In this document: positions 33,844 to 43,346 of the stretch, one piece after another | Layout: every line of letters starts with the position of its first letter | Numbering within the stretch: position 1 is the stretch's first letter | DNA from: Streptomyces durmitorensis | GTDB lineage: Bacteria; Actinomycetota; Actinomycetes; Streptomycetales; Streptomycetaceae | Direction of reading: 5' to 3' | Length of the DNA stretch: 64,000 bases | NCBI RefSeq assembly: GCF_023498005.1 | Contig: NZ_CP097289.1 | Location: 1,488,001 to 1,552,000 of the forward strand | Translations under genes and position numbers: made by a program | The notes under the pieces: generated by a model | What the model was told of the DNA's origin: nothing | Database searches by the model: none | What the model saw: only the letters and a program-made list of their open reading frames with translations

Positions 33844-33968
33844 GGGCGTGATGGAGCTTCTCTACGCCGGGATGGGATGTCAATGGTTCGCGCAGCGCGC
33901 ACGACGCCCCGGGCCTGACCCACCGGTCCGCCGACGCCGCCCCGCGAAGGCCTCGATAGCCTCTGACC

Positions 33969-34409
33969 ATGGCCGACACGAACTCCGCCGCCTACGAGGC
34001 GCACTTCACCCGCAGCCCCGCCCAGCTCTTCGGTGGCGCGGGCTGGAAGCGGCTGACCGCGTTCCGGGTCGACGGGACCGGCGTGCTGCTCGGAGGCGCT
34101 CCGGCCCGCTACCACACGCAGACCGCCCTGGTGCCGTGGCAGGACATCACGGCGCTCGTGACGTGGCGGCAGCAGATGACGGGCTCGGCGATGAACTACA
34201 TCGGCGTCCGGCGCCGCCCCGGAGCGCCGCTCCTGCCCGGCCCCAATTCGGCGCTCACCCCGGAGAAGACGGCCGGTCTTGCCCCGCAGGTCGACCACGA
34301 ACTCTTCCTGGCGAGCCGCGCGGTCAACCTCTGGCGCCTCGACCCGCAGGCCCTGCGGACCGCCGTCCAGGCATTCGCCCCCAACATGCCGATCCTGGAC
34401 GCCGGTTGA
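33969..34409 (+). CDS. Conserved hypothetical protein, 146 residues
   Basis: This is a soluble 146-residue protein without signal peptide or membrane segment. The central part (GWKRLTAFRVDGTGVLLGGAPARYHTQTALVPWQDITALVTWRQ) reads as alternating beta strands, reminiscent of a PH-like or bPH2 domain. This is a guess from pattern only. It is divergent from the sugar operon and convergent with the MFS gene (16 bases apart). The function is not recognised. Confidence 0.7.
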   Translation: MADTNSAAYEAHFTRSPAQLFGGAGWKRLTAFRVDGTGVLLGGAPARYHTQTALVPWQDITALVTWRQQMTGSAMNYIGVRRRPGAPLLPGPNSALTPEKTAGLAPQVDHELFLASRAVNLWRLDPQALRTAVQAFAPNMPILDAG

Positions 34410-34425
34410 GCCACCCGTCGGCCCT

Positions 34426-35688
34426 CTAGACGGGCACGGAGTCCTGAGCGGCGGGCTCCGGCAGCTCCCGGGTGCCCGGCACAGGCGAAGGGAGCAGCCA
34501 CAGCACCGCGAGGACCGCTCCGGCCGTGCCGATCCAGAGCGTCGGGCGCAGCCCGATGGCCGAGCCGAGAAAGCCCCCGAGCAGGGCGCCCAGGGGGCGG
34601 AAGCCGTGGTTCAGGGTGCGGAAGGCGCCCATCACCCGCGAGCGGATGGCCTGCGGGATCAGCACCATCTGGAGCGACGCGGAGGCGATGTCGATGACCA
34701 TCACCCCGACGCAGCTGAGGAATTCGGCGACGAAGAGCGTGGCGACGATCAGCGGCAGCGGACCGTCGGCGAGCGGCACGAGCACCAGGGGCAGGGTGAA
34801 TCCCACGGAACCGCAGAGGATCGAGGGTCCGATGCCGAAGCGGCGCACGATCCTTCCGCTGCACGCCGCGCCGATCAGACCGCCGACGGCGCCGGCGCTC
34901 AGGATCGCACCGAGAACGCCCGCGCCCAGGCCGAGTTCGACCGTCACGTACAGCACGAAGAGCGTGTGGAACATGTAGTTGAAGAACTGGATCGTCCCGG
35001 ACCACGCGAACAGCGCCCGCATCGACGGCTCCTTGACCACCCACCGCAGGCCTGCCGTGAAGTGCCCCTTGCCCACGGGTTCGGGCACGGGCTCGACCGG
35101 TTCGATCCGCGCGAGGAAGTGGGCCGAGACGAGATAGGTGAAGGCGTCGGCGAGCAGGGCGAAGGGGGCGGTGAGGATCTGCACGAGGAGCCCGCCGGCC
35201 CCGGGGCCCGCGAGCCAGGACATCGAACGGCTGCCGCTGACCAGCGAGTTGGCCTGCACATAGCGTTCGGGGGGCACCAGCGCCACGAACAAGGTGTTGT
35301 TGCAGACGTCGAAGAGCACGGTCAGCGCACCGATCGCGAACGCCGTCGCGTAGAGCTGCCCGAGCGTGAGGACGTCGAGCAGGTATGCGACCGGAAGGGT
35401 CACGAGCAGCGCCGCGCGGGCGAGATCGGCGGCGATCATGGCGCGCCGCCGCCGGGCCTGCCGGTCGGCCCACGCGCCCAGCGGGAGATTGAGGAGCAGC
35501 GTGGGCAGCAGCTCGGCCGCCTTGAGCCAGCCCATCTCGGCGGCGTCGGCGCCCAGGACGAGCACGGCGGCGAGCGGGATGGCGATCAGCGAGATCTCGC
35601 TGCCGACGAGGGAGACGGTCTGCCCGGTCCAGTAGCTCCGGAAGGTCCGCTCACGCAGGAGGCCGGGTATGCGCTCCGCGAGCTTCAC
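34426..35688 (-). CDS. MFS efflux transporter (MFS_3/enterobactin-exporter-like)
   Basis: This 420-residue transporter has twelve predicted helices. The loop-2 motif is GAWADRQARRRRAMI (about 72-86), and NNTLFVALVPPERYVQANSLVSGSRS is typical of the MFS_3 group of drug or macrolide exporters. The start is GTG at 35688, overlapping the stop of the ArsR-like gene (GTGA), so regulator and exporter are co-translated. The pair is probably an autoregulated efflux system for an unknown toxic compound. Confidence 0.92.
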   Translation of the reverse strand: MKLAERIPGLLRERTFRSYWTGQTVSLVGSEISLIAIPLAAVLVLGADAAEMGWLKAAELLPTLLLNLPLGAWADRQARRRRAMIAADLARAALLVTLPVAYLLDVLTLGQLYATAFAIGALTVLFDVCNNTLFVALVPPERYVQANSLVSGSRSMSWLAGPGAGGLLVQILTAPFALLADAFTYLVSAHFLARIEPVEPVPEPVGKGHFTAGLRWVVKEPSMRALFAWSGTIQFFNYMFHTLFVLYVTVELGLGAGVLGAILSAGAVGGLIGAACSGRIVRRFGIGPSILCGSVGFTLPLVLVPLADGPLPLIVATLFVAEFLSCVGVMVIDIASASLQMVLIPQAIRSRVMGAFRTLNHGFRPLGALLGGFLGSAIGLRPTLWIGTAGAVLAVLWLLPSPVPGTRELPEPAAQDSVPV

Positions 35689-36329
35689 CGGTCGGCGTCC
35701 GCGTCGCCGTCGGGGACTTCGTCAGGAATCTCCTGGTCCACGAAGGCGATGCGCAGCACGCTGACACGCCGCGCTCCTTCGGGGCGCAGGGACGGGTCGA
35801 TGTTGCGGTCCTCGTAGGGACGCAGCAGGTCGTTCATCCGCTCGCCGATGCCGGCCAGCTCCTCCGGGGTGAGGTGGATGAACGTGTCGCCGAACTGCTC
35901 CGCCTCCTGCCAGGCGCGCGGCAGGAGGTGCCGCTTCTCCTTGGCCCGGACGACACGCTCGAAGTACCGCTCGGCGACGGCGGTGTTCAGCGCGTCCGAC
36001 GCCTCGGCGACGGACGGGTCCTCGCTGTAGCCGGGCCAGTCGGTGAACTGGGCGGTCGCCCGCCACGGCTTCTCGCGCCCCCGGCCGCCTGGCGCCTCCT
36101 CGACGAGCCCGTACTTCGCGAGCATCCGCAGGTGGTACGAGCAGCTGGCCACGGACTCGCCGGTCAGCTCGGCCGCACGTGTGGCCGTGAATGGCCCGCT
36201 CCTCCGCAGCAGGCCGACCAGGGCCATGCGCGTGGGGTGGGCGTAGGCGCGCAGGGCGCGGGGGTCGGTGAGGCGGATGCTGCGGGGCGGCGTGCCGTCC
36301 GGGGAGGCGGTTTCAGAGGTCTCCGACAT
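35685..36329 (-). CDS. ArsR-like winged-helix repressor of the MFS exporter
   Basis: This 214-residue protein has a winged helix at about residues 25-95 (LRAYAHPTRMALVGLLRRSGPFTATRAAELTGESVASCSYHLRMLAKYGLVEEA), followed by a C-terminal helical domain of about 110 residues. No metal-binding cysteine pattern is seen, so it probably senses an organic ligand. It is the first gene of a two-gene operon with the exporter. The operator at 36333 lies immediately upstream of the ATG. Confidence 0.9.
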   Translation of the reverse strand: MSETSETASPDGTPPRSIRLTDPRALRAYAHPTRMALVGLLRRSGPFTATRAAELTGESVASCSYHLRMLAKYGLVEEAPGGRGREKPWRATAQFTDWPGYSEDPSVAEASDALNTAVAERYFERVVRAKEKRHLLPRAWQEAEQFGDTFIHLTPEELAGIGERMNDLLRPYEDRNIDPSLRPEGARRVSVLRIAFVDQEIPDEVPDGDADADR

Positions 36330-36332
36330 GAT

Positions 36333-36362
36333 GTAAAGATATCTTTAGAAAGATTCCTTTAC
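36333..36362. promoter_or_regulatory. AT-rich compound palindrome, operator of the ArsR-like repressor
   Basis: A perfect 14-bp palindrome TAAAGATATCTTTA (36334-36347) is followed by a half-matching AAAGATTCCTTTAC. The outer GTAAAG and CTTTAC also pair across the whole 30 bp. It lies 4-33 bases upstream of the regulator start, so autorepression is likely. Confidence 0.8.
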
Positions 36363-36447
36363 AAGGCTCCCCTTCAGGCCCGAACTGAGTGGCGGCCCCC
36401 CGTCCACGCGGCGACCATCGAGGGAAACCGGAGGAAGGGTTCGCTCG

Positions 36448-37359
36448 ATGGCCAAGGACAAGAACAAGGACAAGAAGAAGGAAAAGGGCAGCAAGAAATC
36501 CGGCAAGGCCCCCGCCCCGCTCCGCGAGCTGCTGCGGATCCCCGAGGGCGAGCGCGTCGACCTCTCCCAGTACGCCGCCGACGCGACCCCGGCGGGACCG
36601 CCGGACAAGGCCACCGGGGTCCTGGCCACCGCACGGATGGGCGAACGCCTGGCCGACCTCCAGGAGCGGCTCTACGCGGCGAGCACCGCGGGCGACCGCC
36701 GTCGCGTCCTCCTCGTGCTCCAGGGCATGGACACCAGCGGCAAGGGAGGCACGGTCAAGCACGTCATCGGCCCGTTCAACCCCTCCGGCTGCCGCATCAA
36801 GGCCTTCAAGACGCCGACGCCCGAGGAGCGGAGCCATCCCTTCCTCTGGCGCATCATGCGGGCCCTGCCGCTACCCGGCGAGATCGGCATCTTCGACCGC
36901 TCGCACTACGAGGACGTCCTCATCGCCCGCGTCCACGAACTGGCCCCCCGCCGACAGCTCGGCCGCCGCTACGGCCAGATCAACCGCTTCGAGCAGAGCC
37001 TCACCGACGACGGCGTCACCGTCATCAAGTGCTTCCTGCACATCAGTTACGAACAACAGCGGCGCCGCCTGCTCGAACGCCTCGACAACCCGGACAAGCA
37101 CTGGAAGTTCAACCCGGGCGACATCGCGGAGCGCGCCCTGTGGCCCGCCTACCAGGAGGCGTACGAGATCGCGCTCGAACGCTGCTCGACGGCGCATGCC
37201 CCGTGGTACCTCATCCCGGCGGACCGCAAGTGGTACCGCAACTGGGCGATCAGCAGCCTGCTCCTGGAGCACCTGGACGAGCTGGATCCGCAGTACCCGC
37301 GAGGGGACTTCGATGTCGACCTGGCACGGAAGCAGCTCCTGGGCGACGGTGGCGCATAG
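36448..37359 (+). CDS. ppk2: Polyphosphate kinase 2 family protein
   Basis: This 303-residue PPK2 has a lysine-rich N-terminus (about 20 residues, nearly all K, D, E, S). The Walker A is LQGMDTSGKGGTVKHV (about 90-105). Conserved NPSGCRIKAFKTPTPEE follows, then lid and Walker B IFDRSHYEDVLIARVH. The C-terminal AWYLIPADRKWYRNWAIS-type motif of class I PPK2 reads APWYLIPADRKWYRN. It transfers phosphate between polyphosphate and nucleotides. A class III (AMP/ADP) role is also possible. The ATG follows GGAAGGG. It is monocistronic. Confidence 0.9.
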   Translation: MAKDKNKDKKKEKGSKKSGKAPAPLRELLRIPEGERVDLSQYAADATPAGPPDKATGVLATARMGERLADLQERLYAASTAGDRRRVLLVLQGMDTSGKGGTVKHVIGPFNPSGCRIKAFKTPTPEERSHPFLWRIMRALPLPGEIGIFDRSHYEDVLIARVHELAPRRQLGRRYGQINRFEQSLTDDGVTVIKCFLHISYEQQRRRLLERLDNPDKHWKFNPGDIAERALWPAYQEAYEIALERCSTAHAPWYLIPADRKWYRNWAISSLLLEHLDELDPQYPRGDFDVDLARKQLLGDGGA

Positions 37360-37379
37360 GTACAAGATCGGACAGAAGT

Positions 37380-37391
37380 TACCTCTAGGTA
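37380..37391. promoter_or_regulatory. Small inverted repeat upstream of cholesterol oxidase
   Basis: TACCT-CT-AGGTA lies about 70 bases before the cholesterol oxidase ATG, in a stretch visibly poorer in GC than the surroundings. A second pair (CTCGT 37424-37428 and ACGAG 37439-37443) lies closer to the gene. Either may be a regulatory site. Confidence 0.4.
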
Positions 37392-37404
37392 TGCAGTGAC
37401 TTAA

Positions 37405-39108
<1,704 letters not shown>

Positions 39109-39122
39109 CCGTGTCCTCCCGG

Positions 39123-39153
39123 TGCCGGGGCAGGAAGCGTCAGTGCCCCGGCA
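39123..39153. terminator. Bidirectional hairpin between convergent genes
   Basis: A perfect 10-bp stem (TGCCGGGGCA / TGCCCCGGCA) with an 11-base loop starts 15 bases after the cholesterol oxidase stop. Its right arm overlaps the last codons of the convergent AhpD-like gene. It could terminate both transcripts. Confidence 0.78.
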
Positions 39154-39619
39154 GGACGCACACCGCGTCGAGGCCGAGCACATGGTTGAGTCGGCCGAAC
39201 GCCAGCCAGGAGCCGATGCTCATGCTCAGCTCCACGATCTCGTGCTGGCTGTAGTGCGCGGTCATCCGCGTCCAGAACTCCTCGTCGAGGCCATGGTGAT
39301 CCAGGGCGTACCGCTCGGCGTACTCGGCGGCAAGGCGTGTCCGGTCGTCGAAGGCGTCGGTGGTGCGCCACTGGGTCACCGCTTCGGCGAACTCCTCCTC
39401 GACCTTCTGCCCCTCGCGTTCGGTCCGCCAGTCGAGGCAGAACAGGCACCCGTTGATCTGCGCGACGCGCAGCCGTGCGGCCTCGAACTCCCGCAGCCCC
39501 AGGGTCGTGTGCTCGTACACCGCCAGCGAGAAGTTCGCGGCGGCCATGCCGATCCCGGGGACCATGTCACCCCACACGTACCCGATCGGCTCCTGCCCCT
39601 CGGGAATGTCAATCTTCAT
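39140..39619 (-). CDS. Carboxymuconolactone decarboxylase/AhpD-family protein
   Basis: This 159-residue all-helical protein has the redox CxxC motif NGCLFCLDWR (about 51-60) after RLRVAQI, and the later histidine in HEIVELSMSIGSWLAFGRLN. Such proteins act as alkylhydroperoxidases or as (decarboxy)lactone enzymes. It overlaps the upstream DapB-like gene by four bases (ATGA), so the two form one operon. Their shared substrate is unknown. Confidence 0.88.
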   Translation of the reverse strand: MKIDIPEGQEPIGYVWGDMVPGIGMAAANFSLAVYEHTTLGLREFEAARLRVAQINGCLFCLDWRTEREGQKVEEEFAEAVTQWRTTDAFDDRTRLAAEYAERYALDHHGLDEEFWTRMTAHYSQHEIVELSMSIGSWLAFGRLNHVLGLDAVCVLPGH

Positions 39620-40695
39620 TTCTGGCTCCTTCCGAGCTTGCCTGTCGCGGGGCGCAGCGGGATGTCCAGCGCGTCGTAGAGTCCGGGCTCCGCGGCCACG
39701 AGCCAGTCGATGGCGCCGACCAGACGGCCGACCGCGGTGGCGTTGCCGCCCGCTGACCGGTTCTCGCCCTCGTCGGTGGCCTCGACCGTCACCTCGATGC
39801 GCGGGCGGCCCTCGATGATCACCCGGTGCGCGCCCGCGCCGTCCGGCGGCGTCGGCCAGTCCGGTGCGCACGACGGGTGGATGCGGGTGACGTGCTCGAT
39901 GACGATGCGGGGCTCTCCTGCGACGATCCCCTGCACCTCGAACCGCACGGCACCCTGGGTGCCCTTCTCGAAGTCGCCCATCGTGCGCGTGGTCACCGAG
40001 GTGGCGAGCGCGCGGCGCTCCAACGTCTCGCGGATGTCGTCGAGTTCGACACCGAGCGCCCTGGCCATCAGCCGTATCTGGCCGCCCCACACCATGGTCG
40101 GGACGGTCTCGGCGAGCATCAGGGGCTCGTAGTCCATCGGATGCCCCATGCCGATCAGGTGGCGTACGGAATCCTCCTGGTCGTACGTGGAGTAGTCGAA
40201 GATCTCCTGGCAGCGGATCGCGTCGACGGTGCTGCCGAGTCCGCTGATCAACAGCGGCAGTACGTCGTTGCCCCAGCCGGGGTCGACGCCGGACACGAAG
40301 AGGGAGCCGCCTCCTTCGGCAATGGCGGCGACGACCGGATCCCGCAGCTCGGGCGGGGCGTTGCGCTGGTCGTAGAGCGCGTAGAGCGCGGGGGTGACGA
40401 CGACGGCTCCGGCCCGGATCACCCGGCCGACGTCGTCGAGGGCCTCGTCGGGGCGGATGTCGCCGGAGGCCGCGTAGACGACGGCCTGGGGCGAGGCCGC
40501 GAGGACCGCCTCGATGTCGTCGGTCGCGGCGACGCCCGACCGCCCGTCGAGCCCGGCGAGGTCGGCCGCGTCGCGGCCGACCTTGTCGGGACTGTGGACG
40601 AGCACGGCCGTGAGCTTCAGCGCCGGGTGGGCCTCGACGGCACGGATGGCCGCGCGGCCGACATTTCCGGTACCCCAGACAACCGTGGAAATCAT
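39616..40695 (-). CDS. DapB-like NAD(P)-dependent reductase
   Basis: This 359-residue protein has an N-terminal Rossmann domain (STVVWGTGNVGRAAIRAVE, residues 3-21). A dihydrodipicolinate reductase-like region follows, with the conserved VSGVDPGWGNDVLPLLISGL near residue 130. It belongs to the group annotated as NAD(P)H-dependent amine dehydrogenase or diaminopentanoate dehydrogenase-like. It is too long and different for lysine-pathway DapB. It is co-translated with the AhpD-like gene. The proximity to cholesterol oxidase is convergent, so a link to sterol use is only a guess. Confidence 0.82.
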   Translation of the reverse strand: MISTVVWGTGNVGRAAIRAVEAHPALKLTAVLVHSPDKVGRDAADLAGLDGRSGVAATDDIEAVLAASPQAVVYAASGDIRPDEALDDVGRVIRAGAVVVTPALYALYDQRNAPPELRDPVVAAIAEGGGSLFVSGVDPGWGNDVLPLLISGLGSTVDAIRCQEIFDYSTYDQEDSVRHLIGMGHPMDYEPLMLAETVPTMVWGGQIRLMARALGVELDDIRETLERRALATSVTTRTMGDFEKGTQGAVRFEVQGIVAGEPRIVIEHVTRIHPSCAPDWPTPPDGAGAHRVIIEGRPRIEVTVEATDEGENRSAGGNATAVGRLVGAIDWLVAAEPGLYDALDIPLRPATGKLGRSQK

Positions 40696-40810
40696 GCGGC
40701 GGAGGGTAACCAGAGGACGTATCAGTTCATAGAGCCATGACCGGAGAGATGTGCGTCAAGGACGCCTGCCCTGGACACCTGCCCCGGCCGACCTGCCCCG
40801 GAGACCTGCC

Positions 40811-41326
40811 TTAACGGATGTTCACGTCGATGCACGCGTAGAAGGCGTTCGACGTGTCGCCGATGTTCCAGACCGCGAGCACCTTGTGCCTGCCGGTGGC
40901 GCTGCCGAGGTTGACCTGGTGCGAGACGGTGGCGGGCGGCTGCTGGTTGCCGCCGTCGATCGTCGCGACCTTCGTGCCGTCGACGAAGTACTCGTAGTTC
41001 GCGGTGCGGTGGCGTGCGGTGAAGGTCCAGGTGAAGGTCTGCGTCCTGCTCACGTCGCTGACCTTCCAGCCCTTGCTGTCGTCGTTCAGCTCCGCGAACC
41101 GCGCGTTGCCGCCGCTACAGCTGCGCAGACCCTTGGGCCCCTCGACGCTCTGGGGTTCCCACTTGATCTCTCCGCACGCGACCGTGCCGGCGGCGCACTG
41201 CGCCTGCCGGCTGGCCGGTGCGTTGACGTATCCGTGCGCGCTGGCCGAACCGGTCGGCAGCGTGAGGGCGAGGACCGGTGCCAGGCCCGCACCTATCATC
41301 GCGGCCAACTTCCGCTTCCTGTGCAT
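40811..41326 (-). CDS. Small AA10 lytic polysaccharide monooxygenase
   Basis: This protein has 171 residues. The signal peptide ends SASA, and the mature protein then begins with the required histidine (H31, HGYVNAPASR). The second copper ligand is H106 in TARHRTANYEYF, giving the histidine brace. A C-terminal aromatic lies in NAFYACIDV. The mature size of about 141 residues is at the short end for AA10, and there is no binding module. It oxidatively cleaves chitin or cellulose. ATG at 41326 has AAGGAG directly upstream; an upstream GTG would place that site inside the gene. A DasR-like site lies about 120 bases upstream. Confidence 0.92.
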   Translation of the reverse strand: MHRKRKLAAMIGAGLAPVLALTLPTGSASAHGYVNAPASRQAQCAAGTVACGEIKWEPQSVEGPKGLRSCSGGNARFAELNDDSKGWKVSDVSRTQTFTWTFTARHRTANYEYFVDGTKVATIDGGNQQPPATVSHQVNLGSATGRHKVLAVWNIGDTSNAFYACIDVNIR

Positions 41327-41447
41327 GCGTAACTCCTTCACGGCGCTGTGGAGTGGGGGTGTGCGTGAAGTGCTTCTGCAGGTTGCGCGACGTACTTGGG
41401 TGGGGGGGTACGAGAAGAGGTGGGGCCAGATGTTCGCGATGGCCGAT

Positions 41448-41459
41448 TAGTCCAGACCA
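41448..41459. promoter_or_regulatory. DasR-responsive element-like site upstream of the LPMO gene
   Basis: TAGTCCAGACCA matches the dre consensus TGGTCTAGACCA, as I recall it, at 10 of 12 positions. It lies about 122-133 bases before the LPMO ATG. DasR controls chitin/N-acetylglucosamine genes, so the position makes sense for a chitin-active AA10. Confidence 0.6.
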
Positions 41460-41495
41460 TAGACTTTGGCGAGGCTCGGTCAAGGCCGGTTTCGG

Positions 41496-41539
41496 GCCAC
41501 GTACGGGCCACGTATGGGCCACGTATGGGCCACGTACGG
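41496..41539. repeat. Four tandem 11-bp repeats GGGCCACGTAY
   Basis: Four head-to-tail copies differ only at the last base (C, T, T, C). The 11-bp period is about one helical turn. They lie 20 bases beyond the end of the nitrobindin-like gene and 170-214 bases upstream of the LPMO start. Confidence 0.95.
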
Positions 41540-41558
41540 ACGGCGGGCGCCGCGTGGC

Positions 41559-42101
41559 CTACGCCGTGCGCCTCAGCAGTGCCGAGAGGTGGTGCTGCAG
41601 CGGCTGGCCGACCGCCTCCAGGTCGTGGACGAAGGTGAGTTGGCCGTCGTCGGTGAACGTGTAGCGGCGGCGGGTGGCCTTGACCTCCTTGGCCGTAGGG
41701 GTGCGCGCCACCTCGCTGGTGGAGAGGTCGATCGAGCCGCCGGCGGCCTGGCCCACCGCGATCTCGGCGATGCCGGTGGGCTGGGTGATCAGCGCCTCCA
41801 CCCGCCCTTCGGGCTGCATCCGCCACCAGCCGCTCTCCCGGGCGGAAGGACGCAGCGGCGCCTCGTCGGCGTCGAGCAGCCAGGCCCTGGCCTCGTAGCG
41901 CAGGAAGGGGCGCCCGTCGTGGCTGAAGGTGACCTCCTGGGCGTACGTGAAGTCCGCGTCGAGGGTCGGGTACTCGCCCTGGCCCCGGCCGTGCCAGGTC
42001 CCCAGGAGACCGAGCACGGGCGCGAGCAGCGGATGCGGTGCCGGAGCCTCGTCCGGTCGGTGACCGTCGGGGTACGGGTGCTCCGGTGCGGGGTCGAACA
42101 C
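41559..42101 (-). CDS. Nitrobindin-like (FABP/THAP4-type) heme-binding protein
   Basis: This 180-residue ten-strand beta-barrel protein has the family signature [17 protein letters not shown] (about 33-49). The C-terminal [11 protein letters not shown] carries the expected proximal heme histidine. Nitrobindins bind ferric heme and react with NO or peroxynitrite. It is divergent from the siderophore import operon across a 217-base region that contains an iron box, but whether that site also controls this gene is unknown. Confidence 0.88.
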   Translation of the reverse strand: MFDPAPEHPYPDGHRPDEAPAPHPLLAPVLGLLGTWHGRGQGEYPTLDADFTYAQEVTFSHDGRPFLRYEARAWLLDADEAPLRPSARESGWWRMQPEGRVEALITQPTGIAEIAVGQAAGGSIDLSTSEVARTPTAKEVKATRRRYTFTDDGQLTFVHDLEAVGQPLQHHLSALLRRTA

Positions 42102-42210
42102 GGTGTGCGCTCCAGGGGTAGGGGCCGATGCCTGGAGGAAGCCTAGGGGCCCGCGGGGGCGGAGGCCGGAAGGCGGCGGCAGCGGCGGGAGCCCTCACCG
42201 GCGGTGGCCG

Positions 42211-42229
42211 AAAACTTAGGGTAACCTAA
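42211..42229. promoter_or_regulatory. Iron box (DmdR/IdeR-type) before the siderophore importer
   Basis: This site contains TTAGGGTAACCTAA (42216-42229). Over 19 bp it matches 14 positions of the actinobacterial iron-box consensus TTAGGTTAGGCTAACCTAA. It lies about 90-108 bases upstream of the first permease start. Confidence 0.8.
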
Positions 42230-42318
42230 TCGACCGGCCCGGCTTCGGCGGATTTCGCGTCCCGCACCACGCCCAAGTCCCGCCACCCCTAAGGGAGTTG
42301 GCTGTTGGAGACTGCAAG

Positions 42319-43344
42319 GTGACGCGGAGCAGAAGGGTCCGTCCGACCCTTCTCGTGGCTCTGCTCGGCGCCGTCCTGGCCGTGCTCTGCGTGCTGTCGA
42401 TCGCCCTGGGCGCGGCCAGCATTCCGCCGGACCAGGTCGTGCGGGCGCTGTTCGGCCACGCTCCGAGCAGGCTCGTGGAGAACATCGTCTGGTCGGCACG
42501 CGTGCCCCGCACCACGCTCGGCATCGCGGCGGGCGCGGCCCTCGGTCTCTCCGGCGCGCTCATGCAGGCCCTGACCCGCAATCCGCTCGCGGACCCGGGC
42601 ATTCTCGGCGTCAGCGCCGGTGCCTCCTTCGCCATCGTGCTCGCCGTCGGGGTGATCGGCGTCGGCTCGTTCCACGGGTACGTCTGGTTCGCCTTCGCGG
42701 GCGCTCTCGTGGCGAGCGTCCTGGTCTACCTGCTCGGCAGGCTGGGCCGATCCGGCCTGACGCCGGTCAAACTGGCCCTCGCCGGTGTCGCGGTGACCTC
42801 GCTGCTCTCCTCCCTCACCAGCGCGATCGCGCTGACCGACCCCGACGCGCTCGACCGCTTCCGTTTCTTCTCCGCCGGTTCGATGGCCGACCAGGACGGC
42901 GCCACGGTCCTGCGGATCCTGCCCTTCATCGCGGTGGGCACGGCCCTCGCCCTGGCGTGCGCACCGGCCCTCAACAGCCTGGCCCTCGGTGACGACGTGG
43001 CGGCATCGCTCGGGCGGCGGCTCGGTCTGGTCCGGCTCCAGGGGGTCGCCGCGGTCACGCTCCTGACCGGCGCGGCGGTCGCGGTGATCGGCCCGGTCGT
43101 CTTCATCGGGCTGATCGTTCCGCATGTCGCCCGCGTGCTGGCCCAGTTGGCGGGGATCGGCCCGGACCACCGCTGGCTGCTTCCGCTCTCGGCGCTGCTC
43201 GCCCCGTGCCTGCTGCTCGCCGCCGACATCGTCGGACGGGTCGTCGCACGGCCCACCGAGATCCAGGCGGGTGTCGTCGTCGCCTTCATCGGCGGCCCGT
43301 TCTTCATCGCCATGGTCCGCCGACGCCACCTGTCGGAGGTATGA
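42319..43344 (+). CDS. Iron-siderophore ABC permease (FecCD family), first subunit
   Basis: This 341-residue permease has about nine or ten helices. FecCD signatures include RVPRTTLGIAAGAALGLSGALMQALTRNPLADPGILGVSAGA (about 65-106) and the late GPVVFIGLIVPHVAR. I chose GTG at 42319, eight bases after GGAG; a TTG at 42298 is too close to its AAGGGA site. It forms a heterodimer with the next gene. The stop overlaps an unused ATG, so coupling is tight. Iron-box control is expected. Confidence 0.93.
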   Translation: MTRSRRVRPTLLVALLGAVLAVLCVLSIALGAASIPPDQVVRALFGHAPSRLVENIVWSARVPRTTLGIAAGAALGLSGALMQALTRNPLADPGILGVSAGASFAIVLAVGVIGVGSFHGYVWFAFAGALVASVLVYLLGRLGRSGLTPVKLALAGVAVTSLLSSLTSAIALTDPDALDRFRFFSAGSMADQDGATVLRILPFIAVGTALALACAPALNSLALGDDVAASLGRRLGLVRLQGVAAVTLLTGAAVAVIGPVVFIGLIVPHVARVLAQLAGIGPDHRWLLPLSALLAPCLLLAADIVGRVVARPTEIQAGVVVAFIGGPFFIAMVRRRHLSEV

Positions 43345-43346
43345 GG

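Noticed and set aside
39140..40695. Sterol catabolic operon together with cholesterol oxidase
   Set aside because: The AhpD-like and DapB-like genes are convergent with cholesterol oxidase and separated by a terminator. No sterol-ring enzymes are present.
41496..41539. Repeat array considered as a CRISPR
   Set aside because: Units are 11 bp, adjacent without spacers, only four copies, and no cas genes are near.
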